Shown here in pieces: positions 1-11,309 of a stretch of DNA of 64,000 nt; position 1 is the stretch's first letter, and each line of letters begins with the position of its first letter. Source of the stretch: Solenopsis invicta (Eukaryota; Arthropoda; Insecta; Hymenoptera; Formicidae). The notes under the pieces are model-generated. The model did no database searches, was not told the DNA's origin, and worked only from the letters and a program-made list of their open reading frames with translations. The stretch covers positions 9,790,375-9,854,374 of the forward strand of contig NC_052666.1 in NCBI RefSeq assembly GCF_016802725.1, in the 5' to 3' direction. Made by a program: the position numbers and the translations under genes.

Positions 1-149
1 ATAATTCTGGGAATTCCTGTAAAGGCTTCACAGTAGTACTGTCAATCACTTGATTACATCTTGCAATCAATTTAAGTTTAATGCATTCATTTCGACCAAG
101 TAAGCATTCCTCGACTCCATTTACCATAAATGATATTGACTCACTAATG
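1..149 (-). pseudogene. Gypsy-B pol fragment downstream of protease
   Basis: On the minus strand this stretch is open and reads like the segment between protease and reverse transcriptase of a Ty3/Gypsy polyprotein. It continues the frame of the protease that ends at 28015, 27.9 kb away: taking out the 152-28012 insertion and one TA restores continuity of frame. So this is the downstream half of the Gypsy element whose LTR, gag and protease lie at 28015-29441. It runs off the left edge of the window, so RT, RNase H and integrase cannot be seen. Confidence 0.75.
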
Positions 150-1029
150 TACAGTTCGTGCCAGGTATGCCTGGGGTCCGATTCTAGGGTCCATGTTTTG
201 TTCTTAGTTATTTTTACGTTCATGTCTATTATAACCGGATGCTGCGTCAGCGATACATGAATGTATCGTAGTGTTAGTAAATTATGTTTTGACAGCCGGT
301 CGATGTAACCTCAGTTTTGATCGGTGAAATTTCAGAAATATTTCAAAGCTTAATTGAAAGGAAGCGGATCGAAGTCTTTGATATATCAGATAAGTTGTAG
401 TTTTGAAAATAAAAAGTGCGATTATTTGGCCATAAGAAAATATGCTTTGTGAGATGTTTTTTTCACAATTACAGGTAATAATAAAACTTGGTGCAAGATA
501 TTACCGTATTCCTTAATAAATGTAAGGATAGTCACCAACGGAGTGTTTATGACGATAATTATTTTATTGGAGGCAATCACAGAAAAGTCTCAGATGTCTC
601 CGAATCATCAAAAATACCAGATGTCTCAGAATCATAAGGTATTTCAGACACTAACCATGTTAAGAATGTAGGTTAGTAGAATTAAATTTCTTTGTATTAT
701 TGCTTCGCATCCGATCTCAGCGAAGATCGTAGTCTTGGGATAGCAAATATCTGAATTTATATTAAATTATAAACCCTCCCTATACAAATTTTTTTACCGT
801 TTTAGCAAAATTAATAATTTGAAATTAAAAATTAATGTAATAAATAATATTATAAATAAATATTATTTTAATAATTAAAAGTTAATAATTAATACGATAA
901 TTTTTTTACTACAATCTATTTTATAATTTTAAACATTAAATTTTAGGAAAATGACAAAAATTCCAGGCCAGTTTTGAAATTTCAGGCGTTTTCCAGGATA
1001 CATTAAATTCCAGGACAATTTCAGGATTC

Positions 1030-1213
1030 ATGGACATTCATGGATCGTTGGACGCCGTGACTAAATAGTAATGAATCCAATAGTCTTTGTTATTAATGAC
1101 CCGCTGTAGCCTGATTCACATTGACAGCGATAGGTGCTGGCATATTTCAGGTTTGTCACAAATGCTGTTCCATACGTTATTTATATGCTGGATTAATAAG
1201 TTCTGTGCTGATC
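1030..1213 (-). pseudogene. Tc1 transposase C-terminal remnant (left arm)
   Basis: The minus strand matches the end of the Tc1 transposase at 16430-16565: the stretch of conserved residues around WN, PEIC and LSLSMR, ending near the final tyrosine. The plus-strand reading of the same DNA is a shadow. It is cut at 1218 by the CCCATACAG element, and its middle part reappears at 7480-7562. The right arm carries the same remnant in mirror orientation (26946-27095). Confidence 0.6.
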
Positions 1214-1674
1214 GAATCCCCATACAGCACAGAGAGATTGCAAAAACATTGCAGAATGATTTTATTGTAATATTGCATTTTGATTGCGAAACATTGCTGC
1301 AACATTAAGATGTCCGCTTTTTGAAATATTGCATTAAAACATCCCATTTTTCCAAAATATTCACATAAATATTATTACATCACATAATTTCAATAAACAA
1401 AACAATATTTGTGTAACATTTTAAAAACATTTTTCACAAAAAAAAATTTCGGGAATATTTTTTCGGAAATTTCAAGCGGTCACCCATCCAAGTCGCGACT
1501 CTGGTGAACGTTGCTTGACCTCCGTGATCGCTGCGAACTGATTCCTCATGATGACCTGTGAACACTTTATGCTGATATGTGTATATAACTGGTAGATCAG
1601 GTCAATATACGTTATCGAAAAAATGAAATATGTATAATTAAAGCACAATATTTATATAAACAAATATAAAATTA

Positions 1675-1969
1675 TGTTGAATTAATTCATTTACATTCAA
1701 ATTATTATTATTCACTTAATTAGTTTGTTAGACTTATTATATTGGTAACACACATATTGGTGTAAGCGTGTTGTCAGCACTGAAATGCCGTAGTTCTTTT
1801 TACGCCATAAAGTTTACAGACCCCCCCTCTCTCTTGTGTGTTGTTACTCTCTTGTGTTACGCTTGTTATCGCTTACAAGAGTCTTTTCAGTAATATACTT
1901 GCATTATAATAAAGTTATACTCATCAAGTCTGTCTTCAGCATATTTTCTAATCCCAGCACATGCTATTA
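1675..1969 (+). repeat. Copia 5' LTR
   Basis: 295 bp. Starts TGTTGAATTAATTC and ends CATGCTATTA, so it lacks the usual terminal CA. An AATAAAG site near 1909 could act as polyadenylation signal, and a C7 run with CTCTCT follows ACAGA near 1820. Confidence 0.9.
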
Positions 1970-1986
1970 GGTTATGGGCCCAGTCC
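1970..1986 (+). promoter_or_regulatory. Copia primer binding site (half initiator tRNA-Met)
   Basis: GGTTATGGGCCCAGTCC directly follows the 5' LTR. From memory this matches the primer site of Drosophila copia, which pairs with an internal stretch of initiator tRNA-Met rather than its 3' end. Confidence 0.85.
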
Positions 1987-2065
1987 CTCGAAAGTAGTGC
2001 TTTGAAGACTGAAAGAGTTCAAGTGAATTGACTTAACCTATAAAACGACAGACTGCATAAAAACG

Positions 2066-3110
2066 ATGACGTCGGAATCGAAGTATATTATAACGAAGTT
2101 GAATAATGGAAATTATTTTAACTGGCGATACAAGATGAAGATGTTATTAATCGAGAAGGGCGTTTGGACAGTAATTACAGCAGATGCGCCAAATCCGGTT
2201 ACACAAGACTGGACGCAAAAGGATGAAAAGGCACACACTGCAATTGCATTGAACATTGAGGACGACCAGATTCAACACATCAGAAGTTGCGATACAGCGA
2301 AAAGTGCATGGAAGAACTTGCAAGATTTTCACGAAAAGAACACGCCGAACAACAAAGTGAGCATCCTGCGACAGCTCATGACAACACGATTAGACGAAGG
2401 CGGTAATGTAGAATCTCACGTAACTAAAATGACGGAATTATTTCAACGCTTCATAGCTTATGGAGATGATTTAAAGCAAGGAATTAATTTTGTGTGTTAC
2501 AATTCTCAGTTCACTACCTGAAAGCTATGATGTATTAGTTACAACTTTAGAGAATCGCAAAGATGAATTAACATCAAGTGTTGTTTGCTCGGCTGTGATT
2601 GCGGAATATAGAAAACGTCTCGAACGAAGCCGTGATAATAATACTGAGGCTGTATTAAGGATCAGTTCGTCAACCAAAGGATCATCAAATGCAAAAGGTG
2701 AAGCATTTGACGTGAGCAAGTCGAAATGTCTTTTCTGCAAGCGCAAAGGCCACTGGAAAAAGGATTGCCGTAAGTTACTTGCGCATAAAGAGAAAAAGAG
2801 TCAAGAACAACAAAGTAAGATTCAGCAACAGGTAAATTCGGCAGAAGCTAGCGGCAGTGCTCAACATTTATTCGCAGCAATGACGTTTAATAGTGACGGC
2901 TGGTTGGTTGATAGTGGAGCAACTAATCACATAGTGAGTAGACGTGAAATTTTTACCGACATGAAAAAGCATTCCGAAAGCATCTACGTAGCAAATGGTT
3001 ATAAAGTAACTGCAGTCGGTAAAGGAACAGTCGATGCAAAATTTATGAATAAATCTGGTGACATTGTTGAGGTTACGATTAAAAATGTATTGTATGTACC
3101 AGATATATAA
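2066..3110 (+). pseudogene. Copia gag and protease, frameshifted
   Basis: Residues from 2066 form the UBN2-type Gag capsid. The frame breaks near 2490-2520 and continues in the next frame through a CX2CX4HX4C zinc knuckle (CLFCKRKGHWKKDC) near 2728 and the aspartic protease motif WLVDSGATNHIV near 2899. A TAA at 3108-3110 then stops the frame just after the protease fold, although the same frame stays open beyond. A working Copia would carry all of this in one polyprotein. Confidence 0.9.
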
Positions 3111-4865
3111 GGAAATTTTATTTCTGTACGACGTTTAAACAAAATGGGCTATACGGTGACTTTCCACAATGATGAATGCTGTATCGTTCGTGCATGCGAC
3201 GGAGTACAAGTTGCATTAGGAGAACCTTGTGGAAATCTATACAAGCTGAAAACACCAAATGTAATATATGCAATAAGTAATCCGGATCCGGAACCAATGA
3301 AGAACTGCGTTCACAAATGGCATAGTATTCTTGGCCATAGAGACATCCAGCTAGTGAAGACATTGCCATCAAGCGATCTTGTCAACGGTATTCATTTTGA
3401 CGAATGCAGCAAGGAATGTAACAATATATTAAACTGCGAGGTATGTCTTAAAGGTAAGATGAGCAGGATGAAATTTCCCAGTTCGAATAATCGAGCAAAA
3501 GAAAAGTTAGACTTGATTCATTCTGATGTCTGTGGGCCCATGCAGACAGCGACACCATCTGGTAAAAGGTACGTTCTCACCTTTATTGATGACTATTCTA
3601 AATTTACTGCTGTCTACCTTATTAAAGAAAAATTGGAAGTTTTTGGTAGATTTAGAGAATTCGTGGAGATGTGCAAGAAGATGTTTAATCGTAAACCAAA
3701 ATTAATTCGCACAGATAGAGGAGGAGAGTACATGAGTGTCGAATTCATCAAGTTTTTGGATCAAGAAGGCATTCAATATCAAAGAACGGCACCGTATAGT
3801 CCACAGCAGAATGGCGCGGCCGAGCGTAAAAACAGGACTCTCCTCGAGATGGCAAGATGCATGATCTTGGAAGCTAAGCTGGAAAATAAATTTTGGGGCG
3901 AAGCAGTCGTAATGGCAAATTACATACAAAATCGTTTGCCAGCCAGGGACATTGTACGAACACCGTTTGAAAATTGGTATGGTACTAAACCTAATCTAAA
4001 TTCTTTCAAACGATTTGGATCGAAATGTTACGTACACGTACCTAATGAAAAGAGGAGGAAACTTGATTCGAAAGCAACCGAGGCAATTTTTGTTGGCTAT
4101 GATGCGATCTCAAAAGCATATAGGTGCTACGTTCCATCAAGTGCAAAAGTAGTCATAAGTCGAGATGCCAAATTCGTCTACAAGGACAGCGATTGGAAGA
4201 TTAATCAAGATCAGTTTAAGGAGGAGAATGAAGTCACAATTACGCATCTACCTGAAGATGAATTCTACAGTGCCGATGAAGACGAAACAATAGAAGAAAA
4301 CGATCCAGCAACGAGTGATGCATTTAGAGATCTTCAGCAATCACCGATAGCTCAACGAGATATTAATGAACACGTCCCTGTTAACAATGAAAATGAAATC
4401 AGAATACCAGAACTTCGTCGGTCTACAAGATCGAATTTAGGGGTACCACCATGTCGTTACACTGAAAAAAGAATCAACGTCATCAAGGAAGAAAAAGTCG
4501 AGCCAAAAACATACAATCAAGCAATCAGTTCCGAACAAAAGAATGATTGGATTCAAGCAATGAAGAATGAAATTAAGTCACTTAAGGAAAACGAAACGTG
4601 GGAGCTTGTAGACCTACCGAAGGATCGTCGTGCAATTGGATGCAAATGGGTATATAAAATAAAATCCTATGGAGAAAATGAAATATTCAAAGCACGACTG
4701 GTTGCACAAGGTTTCTCCCAAAAATATGGAATCGAGTATGATGAAGTGTTTGCTCCAGTGGTAAAACATGCAACATACAGGATCTTATTCACCGTTGCAG
4801 CCAGAAAGCAAATGAAAGTTATTCATCTCGATGCTAAGAGCGTTTCTAAACGGAAAATTAAGTGA
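3111..4865 (+). pseudogene. Copia integrase and RT N-terminus
   Basis: Same frame as the protease after the stop at 3108. A GAG-pre-integrase zinc region (H..H..C..C) spans about 3310-3470. The integrase core follows with HSDVCGPM, IDDYSKF, the IRTDRGGEY aspartate and the QQNGAAERKNRT glutamate. The RT starts with ETWELVDLPKDR and KARLVAQGFSQ. The frame is lost near 4840, just after the conserved VIHLDA stretch. Confidence 0.9.
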
Positions 4866-5346
4866 AACAATCTACATGAAACAACCCCCCGGCTTCACAG
4901 AAGAAGGAAGAGAACATCAGGTTTGTCTCTTGAGGAGGAGTATATACGGCTTGAGACAATCCGCTAGAGTGTGGAATCAGGAAATTCATCAAACACTTAC
5001 AGCTGCGGGTTACATACAAAGCAAAAATGATCCATGCCTGTATATTAAGTATAATAAAGGTAAGATCTGTTACGTACTAATCTACGTCGATGATTTGATT
5101 GTTGCCAGCGAAGATGATAATATGTTAGAAGAATGCGAGAAGATTTTAAGCGCAAAATTCAAAATAAAAAATCTTGGAGATGTCCGTAATTATCTTGGTT
5201 TGCAAATTAAACGGGACACCAATGGAAACTTCGCACTCAATCACAAGCGGTACATCATGAAGATCATCAAAGATTTCGGTATGATGGAAGCAAAAACTTC
5301 GAATGTTCCAATCAGCGTGTCAGCACGGCAAAGGTGGAAATTCTGA
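4831..5346 (+). pseudogene. Copia reverse transcriptase core
   Basis: Carries MKQPPGF, LRRSIYGLRQSARVWN and the catalytic YVDD (IYVDDLIVA) near 5082, followed by the thumb with FKIKNLGDVRNYLGLQI. It overlaps the preceding frame and ends by frameshift near 5320, inside a short G/A-rich stretch. Confidence 0.9.
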
Positions 5347-6040
5347 GTTACTTATAGATAACGAAAATTATCGTAAATTAGTTGGTTGTTTGCTTTACAT
5401 CGCTGTGAATACAAGACCAGACATATCAGCGAGTGTGACAATCTTGGCACAAAAGGTGACAAAACCAACACAGGAAGATTGGAATGAACTAAAGCGTATT
5501 CTTCGATATCTCAAGGGTACAGCAGACCTTTCGTTGATGCTTGGTGGCATCAATTGTAATACTGGCCTCGTCGGTTATGCCGATGCAAATTGGGCAGAAG
5601 ACGTCGCGTTGCAACAACGCAAGTCGACTACCGGCTACGTTTTTAAGTATTTTGATGGAGTGATCAGCTGGTGTAGCAAGAGACAAACTTGTGTTGCTAA
5701 ATCATCCATGGAAGCTGAATATATTGCACTATCAGAGGCAAGCAGTGAAGCGCTATGGATTCGTCGATTATTGAGAGACTTTAAGCAGCCGGAAGAGGAC
5801 CCAACAACCATCTATGAGGATAATCAGAGCTGCTTGAAATTAATCAAAGAAGAGAAGCTGTCAAATCGTTCAAAGCACATTGATGTGCATGCATATTTTG
5901 TCAAGGATCATGTAGACAAGGGAACTATCAAATGTGTTTATTGCCCAACAGAAAACATGGTTGCTGATCTATTGACGAAACCATTGTCAGCCAATCGAAT
6001 CGTAAAATTACGAGAGACTTGCAGTCTGATGGAAATTTGA
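5303..6040 (+). pseudogene. Copia RNase H
   Basis: Holds NYRKLVGCLLYIAVNTRPDI, the RNase H start GYADANWAED, the SSMEAEYIALSEA helix and the EDNQSCLKLIK stretch, so the usual D-E-D residues are visible. It ends with LTKPL and a natural stop at 6038-6040. Confidence 0.9.
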
Positions 6041-6051
6041 ATGAGGAGGAG
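6041..6051 (+). promoter_or_regulatory. Copia polypurine tract
   Basis: ATGAGGAGGAG lies directly before the 3' LTR start TGTTGA at 6052, the position for plus-strand priming. Confidence 0.75.
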
Positions 6052-6346
6052 TGTTGAATTAATTCATTTACATTCAAATTATTATTATTCACTTAATTAG
6101 TTTGTTAGACTTATTATATTGGTAACACACATATTGGTGTAAGCGTGTTGTCAGCACTGAAATGCCGTAGTTCTTTTTACGCCATAAAGTTTACAGACCC
6201 CCCCTCTCTCTTGTGTGTTGTTACTCTCTTGTGTTACGCTTGTTATCGCTTACAAGAGTCTTTTCAGTAATATACTTGCATTATAATAAAGTTATACTCA
6301 TCAAGTCTGTCTTCAGCATACTTTCTAATCCCAGCACATGCTATTA
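6052..6346 (+). repeat. Copia 3' LTR
   Basis: 295 bp, one base different from the 5' LTR, followed by the AATTA duplication. Confidence 0.9.
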
Positions 6347-7479
6347 AATTATAGTTTTTTTTACTAATTTTGCAAATGCAGAATAGCATCTGGAATAACT
6401 TTTCTGTTATTTGTTTAAATAAGATGCAATTAAAAAATATATATCAATATAATACAATAATTAAATTAAATATAAAAAAATTTTTATTAAAAAAAACAAT
6501 TAAAAAATATTGTTTGTTCATTGGGCTGTAGATCGAGGTTTCTTCATATATGGACTTATTTCATCTATTGATATAAATATTTATGTTTCTTAACAATACT
6601 ATGATGCACACAGCACCACTGTGGATCGCATGCCTTTTTCTAGACGTCTTAGAGTCAACATTTGAAGGATGTTTGCAGACGTCTATGCAAAGTCGATTTG
6701 CAGTCAACTTTGAAAGCTTGACTTGGATGAGTCGACTTACAGTCGATATATGGACGGTTGTATTCTTAGGGAATGTAGAGATTCAGCGGAAAATTTAGTA
6801 ACGTCGCCCGATCTTAGTTTGCTAAATGCGGATGAATAATTATGGATGAGTTAAATTAATATATTATTATACGCGAATATTCTGCTTTGGCTCTTTATTG
6901 CCACTACTTTATTAAAAAATTATGATATTGCAATGTTTCTGGAATATTACTGGCATATGTCAAGCGATATTGCAGGCATATTGTTAATTTATGTTTCTGC
7001 AATGTCTCCGTAATATTGCATTGCAATCTGCAACATTGCAACGTTGCTGCAATGTTGCTGGAATTTTCTGTGCTGTATGGGTCCTTATTCCTTGCTCACA
7101 ATTCTCTACAAAGGGCCTAGCCGAATAAGTATGGTGAAAATGCCCCCATGGTTTTTTGAGTTGCCCCTTTTTTCTAAGATAATTTATATGAAAAGACGCT
7201 TACATACCAAATTTTAAATTTCTATATGGAGACGTGACCAAGATAGAGCGATAAAATAGATTTTTTTTACATTTTCACGATTTTCTTAGTAACAAATTAA
7301 ACAAAATTTTGAAAAAATTCTGAAAAATCAATTACACTTGAACATTAATAAAAATATTTTCTACATTTGTTTTCGATGCGAATTTCAATTATGAAAAGAT
7401 GAAAATAACTTTTAAACATTTTATCCACCCTGATTTTGTTGATGGACCATCTTACAAAAATTATATGTGAATACTGTTA

Positions 7480-7562
7480 CTGAAATCTTGTGCCTTTAGG
7501 CCTCCAAACACTAGTTTGCCGTCCTCAATAGAAGAAAAGACCTATAATTGTAAAAAATGCAA
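7480..7562 (-). pseudogene. Tc1 transposase central remnant (left arm)
   Basis: On the minus strand an intron-end-like TATAG is followed by sequence coding VFSSIEDGKL, matching VFSSAEGGRL of the sense transposase at 15993. So each arm holds an antisense, spliced-type transposase relic around a sense one. Confidence 0.55.
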
Positions 7563-8383
7563 TTATTATTAGAGTTATCTATTTTATTAAAAATTAATTC
7601 AAACTTTTATAGAAAATTAACATACGTTATAGAGACAAGTCATCAATCCGGCATAGATCTTCTAAATTGGCACCTCCTTCTTTCTCGGAAATTAAACATT
7701 GCACCATATTAATACTAATAAAAACTTGATCTACTGAGATGATTTGCTTAGATGAATCTAACTTAATCTAACTTTTATATACACTAAAAAAAAACGGACA
7801 TTACAGATAAAAATCTAGGTTTTTTTAGGTCAATTAATTTTTATTACTTAATTAATTTTTATTTATTTGCGCAATAGTATATGTTTTGTATTCAAGTTAG
7901 AATTTTATATGACGTATAAATTAAAACGCAAACAAATTTGGAACAATATTATTTATTGTTTTATAATATCAAATAATATCAAACAAACAATATAACCAAT
8001 CAATATAATAAACAATTTAACCAAACAAACAATGTAACTAAACAATATAATAATTATAAACTAATAATAAACAATGCAATCAATTTAAACAATAATTTTA
8101 ACCGCTCGTGAAGTAGCTCAACATATTGGGTGCCACATTAACGCCCGTTTCTACCAACGTAGTTTAAATATTTAATCCCTAGTGACATTCAGTTAACCTA
8201 AGTTTAGTAAAATATTGGTTTCAACCAACGATTTGTTTAAGTTTAAACTTATGTAAACTGAGTTCAATCTAAACGGCCGATTTTGGCCGTTTAATCTCTT
8301 TTACTGCTCCAGTTAAGAAAGTAACTAGCCTATCTGAAATAAGAAAGCAATTCTTTATGACTCTGTGATCTATATTTTTAGAT

Positions 8384-10005
8384 ATGGCAAATTTATTCAA
8401 TATCATATTATCATCCTCCGATGATGAATATTATGAAGTACAACACCGAAGAAGAAAGAAATTTAAGCAACGTATAAATTATATTGAAGAATTAGATGAT
8501 TTGGAATTTAAGATGCGATTTCGATTAAATAAACAATCTGTGTTATTAATATTAGAATAAATTAGAGAAGAATTAGAATTTTTTACTAATCGGTAAGTTA
8601 AAATTGTACAATTGAATTTTTTAGTAACTATAAAACACCAAGAAAGTCGAGGAGCTAGTTCTTGTTGCAATAATTTTTTTTCTTATATGCAATAACAAAT
8701 TATATTTTTGAGTTTATTCGTAACTGCGTGTCGAACACAGTTTATCTGAAAGTAGTTATAAATTGAAGCTAGAAATAATTAATATTCCAAATTAAATTTA
8801 TTTGTCAATTATAATGATGCTATCAGCCTCTTTTCAAAAAAATTGTAAAGAACTTATTGTGTAAAATATAATAACTAATTTGTAAGCATTAAGAAAAATA
8901 TATAATAAATATGTATATATATATATTTTTTTTTAGGAATAATGCCATATCTCCTATGGTACAATTATTATTAACACTTCGCATGTATGCTACTGGTTCA
9001 TTCCTCATAACGATGGGTGATTTTTCTGGTGTAAGCACAACGTCTGCCCATTATATAGTTCACAGAGTCAGTGCAGCTATTGCCAGGCTACGACCTCGAT
9101 ATATTCAATTCCCAAGTACCGAACAAGACATAAGAAAAGAACAATTGCGTTTTTATAATATTGCTCGCTTTCCAAGAATTATTGGCTGCATAGATTGTAC
9201 ACATATACGTGTCGAATCATTTGGTAAAAGTTATCATGAGATATAGTATTCTTTGTTTATCTTAATTTAAATAAATTTATTATCCTATTACACTTATATT
9301 ATGCTTATTACAGGTGGGGAAAATGCTGAATTATTCCGCAATAGAAAAGGTTACTTTTCTTTAAACGTCCAAACAGTATGTAATAGTAATTTAGAAATAA
9401 CTAATGTAATTGCTCGTTGGCAAGGATCAGTGCACGATAGCACTATTTTTAATAACAGTCGCTTGCGAGCAAACTTTGAAGATGGAGCATACGGCAATAG
9501 TTTATTACTAGGAGACTCTGCTTATCCTTCAAAGCAGTATCTTGTAACTCCGTTGTTAAATCCACAAACTGCTGCAGAACGACTTTACAACGAATCACAT
9601 ATTCGTACACGAAATCTAATAGAGCGCTTATTCGGTATCTGGAAAAGAAGATTTCCAATCCTAGCACTTGGTATGCGGTACCATTTATGCAGAATAATGC
9701 CTATCATTGTTGCTACAGCAGTACTTCATAATATTGCCAGAAGAAATAATGATGCGGTGCCAGATATCGACCCAGATTTGGATTTACCCGCACCATGGGA
9801 TGATATGTTAGCAGCATGTAATGTTATCAACGATAGAATTAATAACAACGAAATTAATGGTGCAGAAACTCGAACAGAAATAATTCATAACTACTTTACC
9901 AAGTATGTTAGCAAGCTTTTATGTAAAAGTAACGCTTTGATATTTGTAGTTTGTATGTATATTAATACACAGTTATACATATATATCAATGTGATTGTAT
10001 CTTAA
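8384..10005 (+). pseudogene. HARBI1-like Harbinger transposase, one nonsense codon
   Basis: Three exons can be placed: 8384-8592 (donor GTAAGTT), 8937-9223 (acceptor TTTTTTTTAG, donor GTAAAAG) and 9314 onward (acceptor TTATTACAG). Phases agree across both introns. Landmarks are FRLNKQSVLLILE, NNAISPMVQLLLTLRMYATG, the first catalytic region IGCIDCTHI, GSVHDSTIF and the HIRTRNLIERLFGIWKRRFP region with the catalytic glutamate. A TAA at 8558-8560 in exon 1 interrupts an otherwise normal frame. The last exon may end at a GTATGT donor near 9908 rather than at 10005; a fourth exon was not found. Confidence 0.85.
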
Positions 10006-10319
10006 TATAAATAATGTATATAAGTTATTCAATATTAATATATATTTTTATATAAGAAATATATTTTTCTTTTTCAGCTTGTTGCAATAGAGTACTAAAT
10101 TTGTATCTATAGGAAGATATATTGGAAATAAAGTCATAAATAATGTTTGCAGATAAATATTTGTGTGTATGTATATGACAATAGAGGATTAAATAAAAAG
10201 CTACCAACTACATATTAGTTGCTACCATTATATAATATATTAGTTCGATATATTTATTTCAAATATACATATATATTTTATGTATATTATTCTATAACAT
10301 ATAGTTATATATTTTATTT

Positions 10320-10577
10320 TAAATATATTTAGTATTTAACAAAACATATATTTATTATTATTTTAATATCACAGAAACAGGAACATTTTTCTGTAAAATT
10401 TACTTTTTAAATTAAAATATGTTATTACATTACATTATGATCACATTTTAAATATATTTAGTATTTAACAAAACATATATTTATTATTATTTTAATATCA
10501 TAAAAACAGGAACATTTTTCTTTAAAATTTACTTTTTAAATTAAAATATGTTATTACATCACATTATGATCACAATG
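10320..10577. repeat. 129 bp tandem duplication
   Basis: Sequence from about 10321 is repeated from 10450 with few changes, both copies holding AGTATTTAACAAAACATATA. It lies in AT-rich DNA between the two Harbinger genes, after the transposase. Nothing else is seen in 10006-10848. Confidence 0.8.
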
Positions 10578-11309
10578 CGAATAGATTTTCTTATTATTTT
10601 TCAAAACGTTTGGCAAGAATATGTTAATCAAACTTTTAATATTAGCAAGAACAAATATTGGCAAAAATATGCATTTCTGGCTTACATTGGAATATGCAAA
10701 CAAATATTGTGTTGCGCAAACAAAAGAAATTAAATATTTTTTTATCAAATGATTTCAAATTATTATAAAATGTATGAAGTATATCAGTCTTTTACATGAA
10801 ACTAAAAAATTAAAAAAGAAATTAAAGAATTATAAAAGAAATTAAAAATTAAACATTAAACATTAACTTTTGTTGCTTGCTTTGTAATATATTTTCTATT
10901 AATTCTAGTTCCTTTTGCAATATTTGTACTTCCAATTTCTCTTTTTGGAGTTGCGTTTTCAATATGTCTATCTCAACATCGCTTTTCTTCTTTAAATCTT
11001 CTATCATAAATTGCACAAGTTCTATTTTTGAGTCTCCTAATATATTACACTGTGCTATTTTCGAAATTATAGATTCTTGTTTCTTATACCGTTCTTTATT
11101 TCCTGAACTGTCCAAAAGCTTTCTTCTTTTAAGTGGAGTACTTATATTACTTGTTAGTACTCCTACTGCAGATGTTTTATCAATGTTTTGTTTCGATTGT
11201 TGCAGTTTGCTTTCTAAATTCTTGTTATCAGTGCGCTAAAACAAAAACATACATACAATAATAAGAAATATGTGAAAAAAAAAACAAAATTTTATTTAAA
11301 CTTACATGT

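Larger units (their letters stand above)
1675..6346 (+). mobile_element. Copia LTR retrotransposon, full length, young
   Basis: 4672 bp with two 295 bp LTRs (1675-1969, 6052-6346) and a 5 bp target duplication AATTA (1670-1674, 6347-6351). The right arm of the host element keeps the empty site with one AATTA near 26488. Order of domains is gag, protease, integrase, RT, RNase H, which defines Ty1/Copia. The LTRs differ at one base by eye (near 1953/6331), so insertion was recent, yet the coding region has three frameshifts and one stop. Confidence 0.95.
1218..7081. mobile_element. CCCATACAGCACAG-ended element, left copy (holds Copia)
   Basis: Ends are CCCATACAGCACAGA and its inverse. Without the nested Copia it is about 1.19 kb, the same as its mirror copy at 25760-26945. 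The interior is rich in GCAATGTTGC-type and GTCGACT motifs, with no recognisable protein; the 71-residue ORF at 6583-6798 resembles nothing I know. It looks like a non-autonomous TIR element. No clear target duplication is visible, so the superfamily is open. Being in both arms, it predates the duplication that made them. Confidence 0.5.
152..8141 (+). repeat. left inverted arm of the composite element
   Basis: The reverse complement of 24339-28012 once Copia (1675-6346 plus one AATTA) is removed and a ~360 bp gap near 7789 is allowed for. That gap has a two-base GG microhomology at its edges, so it looks like a deletion in the left arm. Spot comparison shows only scattered base differences. 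The arm holds an antisense transposase remnant, a CCCATACAG-ended element and AT-rich DNA. Outside those I see no gene in 260-1020 or 6352-8100. Confidence 0.8.
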
